A DNA stretch of 64,000 nucleotides from Polytrichum commune. Its lineage: Eukaryota > Streptophyta > Polytrichopsida > Polytrichales > Polytrichaceae. Position 1 is the stretch's first letter, and every line of letters begins with the position of its first letter. This document shows, piece by piece, positions 42,959 through 53,750 of the stretch. Position numbers and translations under genes: made by a program. The notes under the pieces were generated by a model that was not told the origin of the DNA, ran no database searches, and worked only from the letters and a program-made list of their open reading frames with translations. The stretch is taken from NCBI GenBank assembly GCA_950295325.1, contig OX485804.1, positions 11,906,001 through 11,970,000 on the forward strand, given 5' to 3'.

Positions 42959-45106
42959 TGTGAGGCCAAACCCCCCACCCTTAAGCGTCCGTAGTCCGAG
43001 TAGTGGGTTTGGGCTCACATTCCTCCGCGGTATTGGATTTGGACTTGGATGAGTCCATAGTGCAAGGTTCACCCTTCAAGTGGTCTTGGATTTAACTGGA
43101 ATTTCACTTTTAACAACTCAATGTACGATTTCAATACGTATGTGGAGAATGCACAAGTTAACTATGTTATTTTAACCTCCTTATGCTCGGGTGCTATTTT
43201 GTCTTTGTTTGCTTCTAACGTCCATCCGGCTGCTTTAGCTACACAAGCCCTTAAGGATATCCCTCTCCTAAATGGAGTCCGTGCCGTTGACTCTATACTA
43301 CCACTTGAACTATCACTTGTGTATTCCGTATCGCTACTATAAGAGGTCTCACTTGGTGTCTCCATACCGTACATAAGCCTTTAAGTATTAAGAAATACTT
43401 ATGTGACTTATGTCAATCTCTCCCTCGCACCTTTGGTCTTTGCTTCCTTTGTCTTGCCATCGCGAGAGTGCTCCACATTCTCCATTAAGTTGTGCACGTG
43501 GTTTATTTTTAAAGAGAGGATGCAAGTGTTAAAAAAAACACTATTCTCTATAGTCAATCTCAAATACATTTACTTGTGAAAGCCACACATAACACTAACT
43601 AGCATAATGTAACTAACTACTTGTCTATGAGCTAATTAGGTAGGCTATCTACTAAGCTCCTTCATGAACCCATCTCTTTACTTTCTAATTACATAAACCT
43701 AGCTCCTTCATAAACCCAGCTTCTTAGCTTCTAACTAAACAAACCCAGCTCCTTCATAAACCCAGCTCCTTCATGAACCCAGCTCCTTAGCTTCTAACTA
43801 AACAAACCCAGGTCCTTCATAAACCCAGCTCTTTACTTTCTAACTAAACAAACCCAGCTCCTTCATAAACCCAGCTCCTTCATGAACCCACAACTTTGTA
43901 GTTGTAATCCCCAACTACCTCACTAATTATTCAAGCCCTTAACTAATCTTCCTACCTAATTTCCCTAATTCTACTAACAACCCCTTTCTAATCACACAAT
44001 TCTTCTCTAATCCTAAAATTCTAAAATCCTAGAGAGGAGAGGGGGAGAGAGAATTTCCTAACTTCACTAAGACTAACTAATCCACACAAGTATATTTTTG
44101 CACTCATCACAACATCAAGTGCTCAACTCTTAAACATGGAACTTGCAACCACGTGTATTCAAAACATGAACTTTAAGTACCACAAATTGGAATCATGAAT
44201 TAACTTTAAAATCCTTCACGTCAACACTAATTCTACCAAGAGGTCAAGCCCTCTTCAAGGCTAACAAGCCTTGGCTCTCAAACTAAAAACTAGGCACACA
44301 CATGTGCTCCAATATGGCTTCCCACACCCACACTTATAACTCGTGGGGTGCCTTGGAGCACAAAGGAAAGAGAGGATGAGTGAGGGAAGAATGAGGGATT
44401 ATATAGTAAGCTTGAGGGGGTGAGCACCCTCAAGGCTCACGATAAGCCCTTGAGATTTCCTCCTACTTAGTAGGCGCCAATCCTATCTTCTAAGCCTTCC
44501 TCCCTCAAATGATCAACAAGGATCCTAATTCGAACATTTAACTAGCCTTGGCTTTCTACCTACCACACTTTACCAAACTTGGGATGCTTCAACCCAAACT
44601 TAGCCTCCTTCGCTTTCCGCCGCCATAACTTTCTCCCCTTACTTTCCCAAATCGTCGCTCACCACTTAATTCAAACCACGATGCTTAACTCGTGATTTGA
44701 TTGGTGCTTTGAGAATTTGCTTATCCTCCACCTTGCATTCTTCCTTGGGCCTTCCCCATTAAGTGGCCATGATGAGGTGGTCCACTTGTGCGCTCCATGT
44801 GATCCTCCATTCATCCCAATTCGAATGCACTTGCCTCTTGAGTCACTTTGGTTGTCTCCATCCATTTGTACTAGCCTACTCACTAACTACTCAATCCAAG
44901 TTCTCCTTACCTATCCTCATTCACTCAAATCCTTCCGAAGGTAAAAACACAATAACAACTCACATCCTAGCCTCTTACAACATGGTACTTCTAAGACTAA
45001 CATTTCACTCTTTTTATATTTTTGTGAAGTAACATGCTACTTCAAAGTGCATCAACTAACGTTTCAAGGGTCTAAGACTAAATGTGGGCACCCTTTTGGG
45101 CTCACA
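42959..45106 (-). repeat. right LTR (5' LTR of the Gypsy element)
   Basis: 2148 bp, same ends and same internal minisatellite (43668-43888) as the left LTR. In sense direction it should hold the promoter. A minus-strand TATATAA lies at 44399-44405. A 70-codon sense frame rich in Ser/Thr (43162-43374) is also present in the left LTR. Confidence 0.97.
44399..44405 (-). promoter_or_regulatory. possible LTR TATA box
   Basis: TATATAA on the sense (minus) strand, about 700 bp into the 5' LTR. It is the best TATA candidate seen. The transcription start was not determined. Confidence 0.4.
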
Positions 45107-45209
45107 AGGCCCCATTAAATTGACACTCAACATTTTCACTTATTGTATTTGATCTTAATTGCCTCTAGGCATTCATTGTAAGTGCAAAGAGGTAGTGGAT
45201 AGTATTGGT

Positions 45210-46100
45210 ATGGATGCACAAGACAAAGAATTTTTTTAATATGTGCCCAATGAGCAGACTCCAACCTCAAAGAAGGTGGAGTGCAAAATTTGCAAGTTGG
45301 AATTAATGTATAAAAATGATCATATGGTTGTCCATTTGGGATACAAAAAGAACAACGACAAGATGTGGGGGTTGGCATTGCGCCATTGTCAAAGGCCAAT
45401 TGTCTAATTTTTATTTTTTAGGTGTAGCAATGTGTGGCCGGCATTTTTGGCTAGATGATTACGTTGAGGACTGAGAGACAATGTAGTCAGCTCCCAACAA
45501 CAAGCTTCATGTGGTGCAAAGTCCAATGCAAATGAAAGTTGAACCACTTCATCATCCCCTGCACCATCAATGGCAAGAGAGGTGATATCTAAGCGGGGTC
45601 CTGAACCTCACATACGTTTCCAACATAGAAAAAAAAAATCCAAGAAATTTGAGTTAGATATGAAATGGTCACAAGCCTTCTATGAGGCTAATATCCCTAT
45701 TAGTTTTGTCTAGAATCTTATCTTCATAAAGGCTATGAATGCAATCAACGAGGCAAAAAAAATTATACACATTGCCAACCTATCATGTAATGTGCAAATT
45801 TTTACTTGATGATGCACAATATGATAACCCAAATTTAGTGGAGTTGAAGACAAAATCATCCATCCACACATATGATTATATTCTTTTTTTTTAAACAAGT
45901 GGGAGAGTGTTGTTCACGGCTTTTGATGGATGTTATGAAAATTTGTCTGGCAAGAAACATATTCCTTGGTTCCATCAACACGATGAAGACGTCAACTATA
46001 TTGCCACCAAGATCAAAAGATTTAATGTTGGAGTGGATCCAAAAAATATCGTCCAAATACGTTTCGACATTGCCATAGCCATTAAAAAACACGGCTAGCA
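45210..46100 (+). pseudogene. eroded hAT transposase relic
   Basis: Shortly after the Gypsy element, a frame from 45210 holds a BED-like finger start (KVECKICKLELMYKNDHM, then VVHLGYKK). Near 45660 follows KWSQAFYEANIPISFV and KAMNAINEAKK, then in a shifted frame CKFLLDDAQYDNPNLVELK. From 45.87 kb follows ARNIFLGSINT. The order BED finger, then the ...AFYE..IP...  and DUF659-like region matches plant hAT transposases. Stops and frameshifts are numerous, and the catalytic C-terminus is missing. Confidence 0.6.
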
Positions 46101-46347
46101 ATATTAGCCATGAATAGCCGCACTATCGTGTAAATAGCGATCGTGTGTCATTGTAGCTTGAGTACCAACCACCACTAACAAATAACACTAAAACATAGTG
46201 TGGTGACAATTGTAACTCCAAACGTAGTAACAACCCACAAAATTGGCCGGATGGGTATACTACTGTAGTGCCTCCAAACAATGACCTTCTAATTCTCATA
46301 ATGTAAGAGACCAATATAGGCCCTGATACAGAGGATTAATGTTGAAC
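46101..46347. other. intergenic, no gene seen
   Basis: No gene or clear repeat. Confidence 0.3.
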
Positions 46348-46900
46348 ATTACTGCATGACACGCATAACACTACTGCATGACACGCACGATATTACTGCA
46401 TGACACGCATGATATTACTGCATGACACGCATGATATTACTGCATAACACGCTGAATATTACTACATAATATGCAAGACATTACTACCTAACATGCAGTA
46501 CATTATTGCATAACCTGCATCACATAAACACAAAGCACGAATGCAGAATATTGATATAGAAGGCTAATGCAATACATAGCGCAAGCCTAACACAAAACCT
46601 AATGCCGAGGAATAATACCGAACATAGTGCATGAGAGTAATGTAGAAGTTGATGCAGGAGACTAATGCAGGGTCTAATGTAGAATCTACTGCAGCGGACT
46701 AATATAGAGGGTTAATGCAGCGGACTGATATAGAACGTAATACATAAGTTTAATATAGGAGATTGATGCAGGAGACTAATGCAAATTCTAATGCAGAACG
46801 TAATGCATGAGACTAGAATAGAAGATTATTACAGAGGACTGATCTAACAATAATGTAAAGGCTAACACATAAACTAGTATATAAACTAAGGCAAGAACTA
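46348..46900 (+). repeat. 22-bp tandem array grading into degenerate repeats
   Basis: From 46348 the unit ATTACTGCATGACACGCATG (plus AT) recurs about nine times, first cleanly and then with substitutions (ATTACTACCTAACATGC). From about 46550 to 46900 it becomes a looser series of words such as GACTAATGCAG and GACTGATATAG at roughly 20-bp spacing. Confidence 0.8.
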
Positions 46901-46989
46901 CTGGAAGAAAATATTAAGTAATCATTAAGTAACATCCAATAACTTAGGATATCAAAGCTCATACAACTAGACAATAACACATCTCTTCA

Positions 46990-47118
46990 ATAGGGTTCAA
47001 AATCCTATTATTCAATATTCATAAGGTTCAAAAACCCTGTTATTCAACATTCATAGGGTTCAAAAACCTTGTTATTCAACATTCATAGGGCTCATAAACC
47101 CCTTTGTCCATCATTCAT
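46990..47118 (+). repeat. 32-bp tandem repeat, about 4 copies
   Basis: Unit TATTCAACATTCATAGGGTT followed by CAAAAACCTTGT repeats about four times with few changes. Confidence 0.85.
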
Positions 47119-47439
47119 ATTTCTATACTTGAACAACTAATTGCATCTACCTACATGGAGAAGGGGCAAAAAGAAGAGTCGTTATAACCACAAAAGTGAA
47201 AGAGAAAAAATCTAGTCCTAACTCCTAGAATGAGAGAGTGAGAATGAACCCCCACGCTTCGTTCAGGGAACTACCCCTTCTAACCACCAAGTCTTCTTGG
47301 CCATAAATCAAGTCATACCTACATCTAATGGTACATCTAATGGTTGGCCTTTACGGCCGCCACTACCCTAGCCGCCATTATTTAAATCCCTAGATCCAAC
47401 AGTCTTGGTTTTCCAACCGTTGATCCAACGGCCTTCATC

Positions 47440-47720
47440 TGCTCGACATTTCATCAGTTGACGTCATCCTCCGTTCATTGTTGTCCTACGTTTACGCCTT
47501 CATCCGCTTGACATCTCATCTGTTTGATATCATCATTTATTCGTTATTGTCATACGTCCAATGTCGTTCTACGTTATCATTTCTTCATTCGACGTCGTCC
47601 TACGTTGTCATTCATTCATTCGACGTCGTTCTATGTTGTTATTCATCCCTTCGACGTTGTCTTTCGCTATTCTTCATCCCTTTGACGTTGTCTTTCGCTG
47701 TCCTTCATTCATTGTCTAAA
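47440..47720 (+). repeat. degenerate TTCGACGTCGTCCTACG repeat
   Basis: Words such as TTCGACGTCGTCCTACGTTG and CCTTCGACGTTGTCTTTCG recur at roughly 30-35 bp spacing. Pyrimidine-rich. An open frame across it (47478-47738) reflects the repeat and is not called. Confidence 0.6.
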
Positions 47721-47868
47721 TTTCTTCATACTAGCTAATTAACCTAAATCTAATTTCTATTCACTGACTTCCTTTCTACTTGGACCACGAATCTTATCCC
47801 AACCGCAAGCAGTTTGATTACTTTACGAGGGTAAATAATAACATCATTCTAAAACATAAAAACTACTT

Positions 47869-47905
47869 GAGAAGGTTCTACGCACACCCGCGTAGTAACC
47901 TTCTC
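47869..47905. other. short hairpin
   Basis: GAGAAGGTTCTACGC, a six-base loop, then GCGTAGTAACCTTCTC. The stem is 15 bp with one bulge. It lies about 60 bp from the tRNA-like head and may belong to that element. Confidence 0.6.
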
Positions 47906-47965
47906 TTTGTAGGCTATAAATTATTCTTGCTTTATCACTAGCTCAATTTGGGATAGCACCAATCA

Positions 47966-48038
47966 ATGTAACCAACCGGATTCGAACCCGGATTGGTCCA
48001 GACCTAATACCAGTCTCTTAGACAACTCGCATCCACAT
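47966..48038 (-). repeat. tRNA-derived SINE head 2 (73 nt)
   Basis: The minus strand has a box A-like GAGTTGTCTAAGAG, box B GGTTCGAATCC and partly pairing ends (ATGTGGA with TTACAT), again 73 nt in total. The anticodon arm is not convincing. Box A resembles tRNA-Leu/Ser types. A SINE head or tRNA relic is likelier than an active tRNA. Confidence 0.5.
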
Positions 48039-48576
48039 GCGGATGTTTCATAATCTAATAGCCACCTATATATTGACTAATTTTAATCACTAACTTCTTT
48101 CTTTTCGTGGATTGTGGGCCTTAACTCAACCTGTGAGCGGTTTGAGTGGCTCATACATAGCAAAGGCACACATACACAACACACCTCTACATGCCCCCCT
48201 TAGCTGACTATGGAGCCCCGCCAAGCAGCTAGGACAAATGCCAATCAAAAGGACATGAATAATGAAGAATTGCTATGCAACGAATTAGCGTAGTGAACAT
48301 CATTCCAAAGAACTGTAGTGGCCATCTGATGTATGGCCATCAAATTCCAAAAAATGAATGCCTCCGTCTCACATTCGATTCTGTCTCTATACCATAACTC
48401 CTCATTTCTATTTGGGTATGCATAACACGGTGAAAGCCACACACAATCATTGAGGACGACTAGTGGAAGCACCAGGTGTCGAAGATTCTCAACAACGAGG
48501 ACAACTCTACTATCCAGATGGTAGAGAAGTCAAGGATATCATCGGGCATGCCATGTGTCTATTATGTTGACATTGA
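48039..48576. other. intergenic, no gene seen
   Basis: May include the body of the second SINE. No supported gene. Confidence 0.3.
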
Positions 48577-50620
48577 TCACACAAGAGCATAGTAGCCGCT
48601 ATTTTCTTCTCCCACACACAAAACATGAAAGACCCTCTGACACAACAGCCAATCAGGACAAACTGTACCCTCAATGGATAAATGACATGGCGTATAGTTT
48701 TTGTAATTCTTACGACATTCTTTATTTTTCAACAACAACAAACCACTCGGCAACACCTCCTTCACCTGAAGGATAGTGCGACCCGCCCTGACATCCAATG
48801 TCGTAGGCGCCTCACGTTGGAGATAAACATAATCCCCCTGTCGGAATCTCCACAACTAAGGTCGGTAAGTACCACTGTGAATGCGTGCACAAACGCAATG
48901 TGTCATAGTAATGAGCAATAGATAAATTTATCGTGGCCATAGGTATGGCCCTGTGGAAAAATTGAGCCCGTTCCTACAAACACTCTGCCCAAATGTTTGG
49001 GTCATCCAAGTCTGCAACATGAGTTAGCTTTTTCCAAATAGAATTCGGGAGCATAGGCTCACATCCATACAACAATTGATACGGGTTGTAGGACGCCACA
49101 AATGCAAGCCTACTAAATTGATAACCCATAGCAATCAAAGACAACATAAGGCCCCAATCCCGATGGCTCCCCTAAAGTAATCTATATTTCCTTAAGCCAC
49201 GTTTGGTTGTCTGAACAACCCGTCAGCCAAGCCATCCACCTCCGGATGATCCCGTGAGGCGGTACGGTAATCCATAAGAGCCTTAGTGCACAACTTCACA
49301 GAAGCACCGAGGAACTCCCTCCCCTAGTCCGTCAATACCTCAACCGGTGCTCCAAAACGTGCCAACACACGATGTAAAAAGACTGTTGTGGCCAACTTTG
49401 CAGAGTTTTGGGGTAGAGCGACAACTTCAATCCACTTGCTAAAATGCTCCACCATCACCAAAACATATTTTACTCCATATGGTGTGACAACCAACGGTCT
49501 TGTAAAGTCCAACGACCAGCGGTAGCCCAATCCCATGATAGGTAAGGGTTGTAATTGCGGTGATAAGGTGTTGAAGCTAAACCATACCCGGTTATAAACT
49601 TCTCACCTCCCGATATAAACAGCCACATGTTGATACATGCCAGTCCACCAGTATTGGCCACGCAACATCGAATGTGTCATGCATATGCCAAAATGGCCAA
49701 ATTCCTCATGCACTTGCCGCACCAAGAAGGCCCTTTGATCCGGTCTAGGAACAATATGGCTTGTCCTATTTGACCACAATCGAAATAACAATTTGTTCTT
49801 CCAACCAAATCTTGTTATTCCAATTTGATCCCCTTCCATCGCCGAGATAGACAAGGGAAAGGTTCCCTGCTGAAGCTTATGCAATACGGGAAGATCTTCC
49901 CATATATCCACATTAGCTTGAGGTCAATTAGTATCATCATTCGAGCCCAGTATCGAACGTCAACAGTAGCACTAGAAAACAAAGTGAGGTAAACAGTTGC
50001 ATGCCAATCTGGCACCGCCTCTTGATCAAAATCCCCATACCACCTAGCTCCAATCAAATCCTCATCCGAAGAATTTGGATTGCGTGAGAGTCCATCTGCA
50101 TCCAAATTGGTAATCCCTGCATGGTGTATCACCTCAAAGTCGTATTCTTGGGGCAATAAAACCCACGTGGCAAGCTTACCATTAAGCTTATTTGACTCCA
50201 TGAGCCACCATAATGGTTGATGGTTAGTCACTAAAGTAAAACGCTGACCATAAAGATATGGCCAGAAATGGTAATAGCCCATACCGCCGCCAACGCTTCT
50301 CCCTCGTAGGACGAATAATTGGCCTCCGCAGTGTTGTTGCTTCGCAAAGCACAAGCAACAACATACTCCCGGCGAGAGTCATCCTTCTTAGTGAGAACGG
50401 CTCCCAAACCCAATGAACTTCACTTTGTAAGCAACTGGAAGGATTTGGAGACATCCAGACGTCGAAGCACTGGAGCCGCACCCAATCTCTGTTTTAATGT
50501 ATCAAATGCATGTTGCTACTCATGACCCCAAATCCAAGGTTGGTCATTGCTTGTGAGAATGATGAGAGGCTTGGCGATCAAGCTAAAGTTCTTGACGAAT
50601 CTAAATAAATATCTAAATAG
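48577..50620 (-). pseudogene. decayed Ty3/Gypsy pol of a second lineage
   Basis: Reading leftward on the minus strand in shifting frames: RT thumb (FVKNFSLIAKPL near 50.58 kb), RNase H (GLGAVLTKKDDSRREYVVAC, YSSYEGEALAAVWAI, FTLVTNHQPLWWLMES), then HAGITNLDADGLSRNP. The integrase zinc region follows (VRQVHEEFGHFGI, MLRGQYWWTGMYQHVA), then the integrase core (YRWSLDF, YGVKYVLVMVEHFSKWIEVV, RFGAPVEVLTD, followed by a stop). At the end is a tail FRQGDYVYLQREAPTTLDVR with CQRVFHVLC, recalling the cysteine-rich end of such elements. Gag, protease and most of RT are missing. Many frameshifts and stops. It is unrelated in sequence to the intact element at 33.6-45.1 kb. Confidence 0.85.
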
Positions 50621-50724
50621 ATATTTAAATATCAATTTTCACGCCCAAAACGACCTTGGCATACACCATTTGGCACAACCACATGAGCATATGCCCACGA
50701 TCGAACTCCTTGGTCCCCCCCAAA

Positions 50725-50743
50725 ATATATATATATATATATA
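50725..50743. repeat. (AT)n microsatellite
   Basis: About nine AT dinucleotides. Confidence 0.9.
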
Positions 50744-50755
50744 CCCCCAGACCTC

Positions 50756-51076
50756 TTAGCATTGGTCTCCAAAAATGTTATGGCTCACCTCCTTCCATAA
50801 CCCATACTTCAGTTGGACATATTGTTGGTGTTTGTGCTCGGAACAAACATCCTCATCAAATGTGTTCACTTCACAATACCTTTGGACAGTGTTGTACATC
50901 CACATCCCCCTCTCATCATGCCATTTGGGATTAGCGAGAATGTTGGGATCATTCACCACCTCCAAATTGATGGGTTGTGATTTATCCTTCAATGTATTTG
51001 GTCTCATTCCAAGTGCACCTCTTGGTGTCGAACCGGAGTCCGTACCCGAGTCCCCCCAAAACCAATTCCATGCCAC
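50756..51076 (-). other. open frame upstream of the pol relic, unrecognised
   Basis: A frame of 106 codons reads INLEVVNDPNILANPKWHDE then RGMWMYNTVQRYCEVNTFDE and VCSEHKHQQYVQLKYGLWKE. Composition is protein-like with several Trp and Cys. It lies where RT would be expected in the relic next to it but does not look like RT. It could be a piece of another transposon. Function unknown. Confidence 0.35.
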
Positions 51077-51089
51077 GCAGAGGTTCTAG

Positions 51090-51629
51090 TGGTGTGTTCT
51101 CTTCATCCATCATTGTCGCCCAAACCAAAAAGAAATTGCCAAAATTAATTTAATCTTGAATAATAGCACTTCCAAAATAAATACTAACACCCAATGAGTT
51201 TATTTAATATAAAGCCTACACTTATGTTGTCTAGACAATATCCTATAATGTGAAACACTTCCAAAGTAAAGTGCTTATATTTTGCAAGTCATGGTAATGT
51301 TTCAAACTCTATCCCATATATTAACAAATAAAAGCGGCCGCAATGAATTATGATGTCACATGTGTAATGGAGAATGTATGTGCGTATGACATACATAAGT
51401 CGATGTGGTGCAATACAATACAATTCCTGAACACAAACCCACAATGTGGGGCCTCCAACTCACCTTAGTCTCCAAGTGACAATGGTTGTTCAACAACCAA
51501 AGACCCACCGGAGTGAATGTGGAGTGAGGGTGGAATGGAATTGGGGTTCAAGGTCCACATGGAGGGTGTCGATTGGATGTGACCCCTCCCCACCTAACCC
51601 ATGGGTGCCACGTGTTCATGGGGGATATG
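51090..51629. other. intergenic, no gene seen
   Basis: No supported gene or repeat. Confidence 0.3.
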
Positions 51630-51850
51630 CAATCGACATATCAATTGCTCATGAGCAATCACCTGGCTTGTCGGTTATGATGGTGTAGTTGACTTGCAAG
51701 GTTGACTATTCACAAGTAGTCGCACGGCTCGTCAACTACTCACAAATAATCTTTTGGCTTGTCGGTTGCATTGGTGCAATCGATTGCTCATGTGAACAAT
51801 CGTTTGGCTTATCAACTCCATTAGTGCAGTCGATTGCTCATCAAGAGTAG
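51630..51850. repeat. irregular AGTCGA-rich palindromic array (3)
   Basis: GCAATCGATTGCTCATG, GTAGTTGACTTGC, GCAGTCGATTGCTCAT and the phrase GGCTTGTCGGTTG recur. Same word family as the arrays at 31.2 and 33.1 kb. Confidence 0.55.
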
Positions 51851-51879
51851 ACAATTTGCCCCAAGGTAAATTGCTTATG

Positions 51880-51892
51880 CCCCCCCCCCCCC
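51880..51892 (+). repeat. poly-C run (13)
   Basis: Homopolymer. A second run of 16 C is at 52972-52987. Length may be uncertain in the assembly. Confidence 0.8.
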
Positions 51893-52082
51893 AACGTGAC
51901 GTTTTTGGGTCCGGCATCAAGTCTTCGTCATGGAATGGAATAGACGCTAACATGAAATCCTCGATCATACTTCAAGGGATTTGTTTAAGGTAAACATGCC
52001 TAGTTCATTTACTTTTTTATTGGAAATTCTATATTTTAATGCTATCATAACATTAAGTAGCAAGTCTGGATTGACTTTCTCA

Positions 52083-52122
52083 AAAGAGCATCAAACCGGC
52101 GCGTGCCGGTTTGATGCTCTTT
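52083..52122. other. perfect 18-bp hairpin
   Basis: AAAGAGCATCAAACCGGC, loop GCGT, then the exact inverted copy GCCGGTTTGATGCTCTTT. GC-richer than its AT-rich surroundings. Nothing around it suggests a bacterial-type terminator. It is too short for a normal plant miRNA precursor. Confidence 0.9.
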
Positions 52123-52539
52123 CAAGAGCAAAGGTAACACTAAGTTTGAGGTTTTACTTAGGCTATTCTTAATTTATTTGGGTGGTTACTTTCAATGCTT
52201 AGAATTAATTATGTTGGTTTCTAGGACAAAACTAATGCCAAGTGGCGGTAAAGGTTCTAATCTAGGCTAAATTATAATCTAAACAAATCTAAATAGCTAT
52301 AAAGCAACGGGAAAGTTGGTGAGGTCAAAAAAGTAGTTGCATTTTTTTGGAAAACTCTCCTGACACCTGCATTGAAAACCTCTTTGATACCATTATGAAG
52401 CTTTTATATTCGATTGATCATCCATCCATTCACCCTTGCCTTGCAAGCTTTTCCCTTCTTGTTGAGGTAAATTTGCGGGGACTCCAAGGGGAACCTCCTA
52501 GCATTGCTACTTAGTGTTATGATGTGGTCAAGTGTGACT

Positions 52540-53100
52540 CCAAGGAGGGATATCAAAAAGATATGTGTTTGAAGGAGATTGGACTACATGCTCAAAATAT
52601 GACAATCATGTAGGGTCAATGGTCAACCCAGTTGGGGGGACCTGTATCTCGGGGGGAGTAGTGTGTTAAAAAGTTAAGGATATAGGTGCGAACAACCACT
52701 ATTTTATAGGGGGGTATTACTTTCAATTCTCTTCTTTTTTTCACATGCTATCATTATGTAAATTTCTACTTTGGGTTAATAGAAAAATGGCTTGCATTAC
52801 TTATAATTCCAAATTACCTATTATTCCATACCCTATAGTACTTTTAAGATGTCCAATGCCATTTTTGATACCCTATATTATTCTTAAGTCCATTTATAAT
52901 TTTTAGCCCCCATGTTTTTAAAAAACCCTATCATTTGTTCGCACGTATATTGCTACTCCAACCAATGACTACCCCCCCCCCCCCCCCGAGACCTGTATAT
53001 ACATTTACTAAGCACAAGACTTTGATAGTGAGCTCCAACAATTATGAGGAAAGTGGCTATGGCCTCAATGTGGATTTGCTAACCATGTTGTACTTGTGGC
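52540..53100 (+). repeat. dispersed repeat shared with 6.9-7.2 kb
   Basis: ATATGTGTTTGAAGGAGATT then GGACTACATGCTCAAAATAT, and further GAGCTCCAACAATTATGAGG, match the 6.9-kb copy in order. Non-coding. It contains the 16-C run. Confidence 0.45.
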
Positions 53101-53209
53101 ATGGGGGGGGGAAAAAACCCATTTAACACATCTACCTTAGTCGGTTGATATGGAATTGATAACCCTCTAATATTGGTACCACTCCTTCCCTTGTTTGCTA
53201 AGTTCTTGG

Positions 53210-53750
53210 GGGTGGAATCTTCATACCACATACGAACTAACATGAGTGTAGAAAGGGGTATAATTTGAGACATTAGAGTGCATACTATACATAAGGGAGA
53301 GGTATTGTTTTTCTCTAGTGAGTACATTTAAAAATGCTATTAAGAAATTTGGAGTAAAGGGAGATGTACAAAAGAGGGCCCTTTGGTTAGGAAAAAAATG
53401 GACAATGAATGTGCTAGTTTCATTAACTTTACCTTATTCATCCAAACGATGTTTGCTTTAGGGTTAGATTATTATGATCCAATGAGAAATGCTCAATGAC
53501 TTTCTCACTGGAAAGTGAAAGTGAATTACATATGTAATAAACACCTACTTACTTCATGATTCATAGTTTGTGTACGTAGTGGAGGCAATTATCACATTAA
53601 TGGAGAAGCGTAGTAGACATACATGAGTAGATTTTCAAGACTATAGATAGTACATATACATTTGTTTTTTGATAAGTCTCTCGTATGTAGGGGGTTTTAT
53701 TCCATATTCGCCCACTGACATCATTTAGGTTTCCAACGAGAGTCTACCTC
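53210..53750 (+). repeat. dispersed repeat family D, copy 3
   Basis: Parallels 18400-19140: ATACATAAGGGAGAGGTATT, GACTTTCTCACTGGAAAGTG, GTAGTGGAGGCAATTATCAC, TTTCCAACGAGAGTCTACC. Confidence 0.55.

Larger units (their letters stand above)
33601..45106 (-). mobile_element. complete young Ty3/Gypsy LTR retrotransposon
   Basis: The element is 11,506 bp, flanked by AGGCC at 33596-33600 and 45107-45111. Two direct LTRs of equal length, 2148 bp, bound an internal domain with one uninterrupted Gag-Pol frame on the minus strand. All five open stretches compared between the LTRs translate identically. Equal length and identity show recent insertion. Order gag-protease-RT-RNase H-integrase is Ty3/Gypsy. 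No chromodomain follows the integrase, so it belongs to the non-chromovirus (OTA) side. A finer lineage is not assigned. It appears structurally competent. Confidence 0.97.

Noticed and set aside
48577-48855. Stand-alone PHD-type gene
   Set aside because: Its position and the preceding integrase pieces show that it is the tail of a Gypsy relic.
52972-52987. Long C homopolymer as a regulatory G-quadruplex site
   Set aside because: A plain homopolymer with uncertain length. No gene nearby to regulate.
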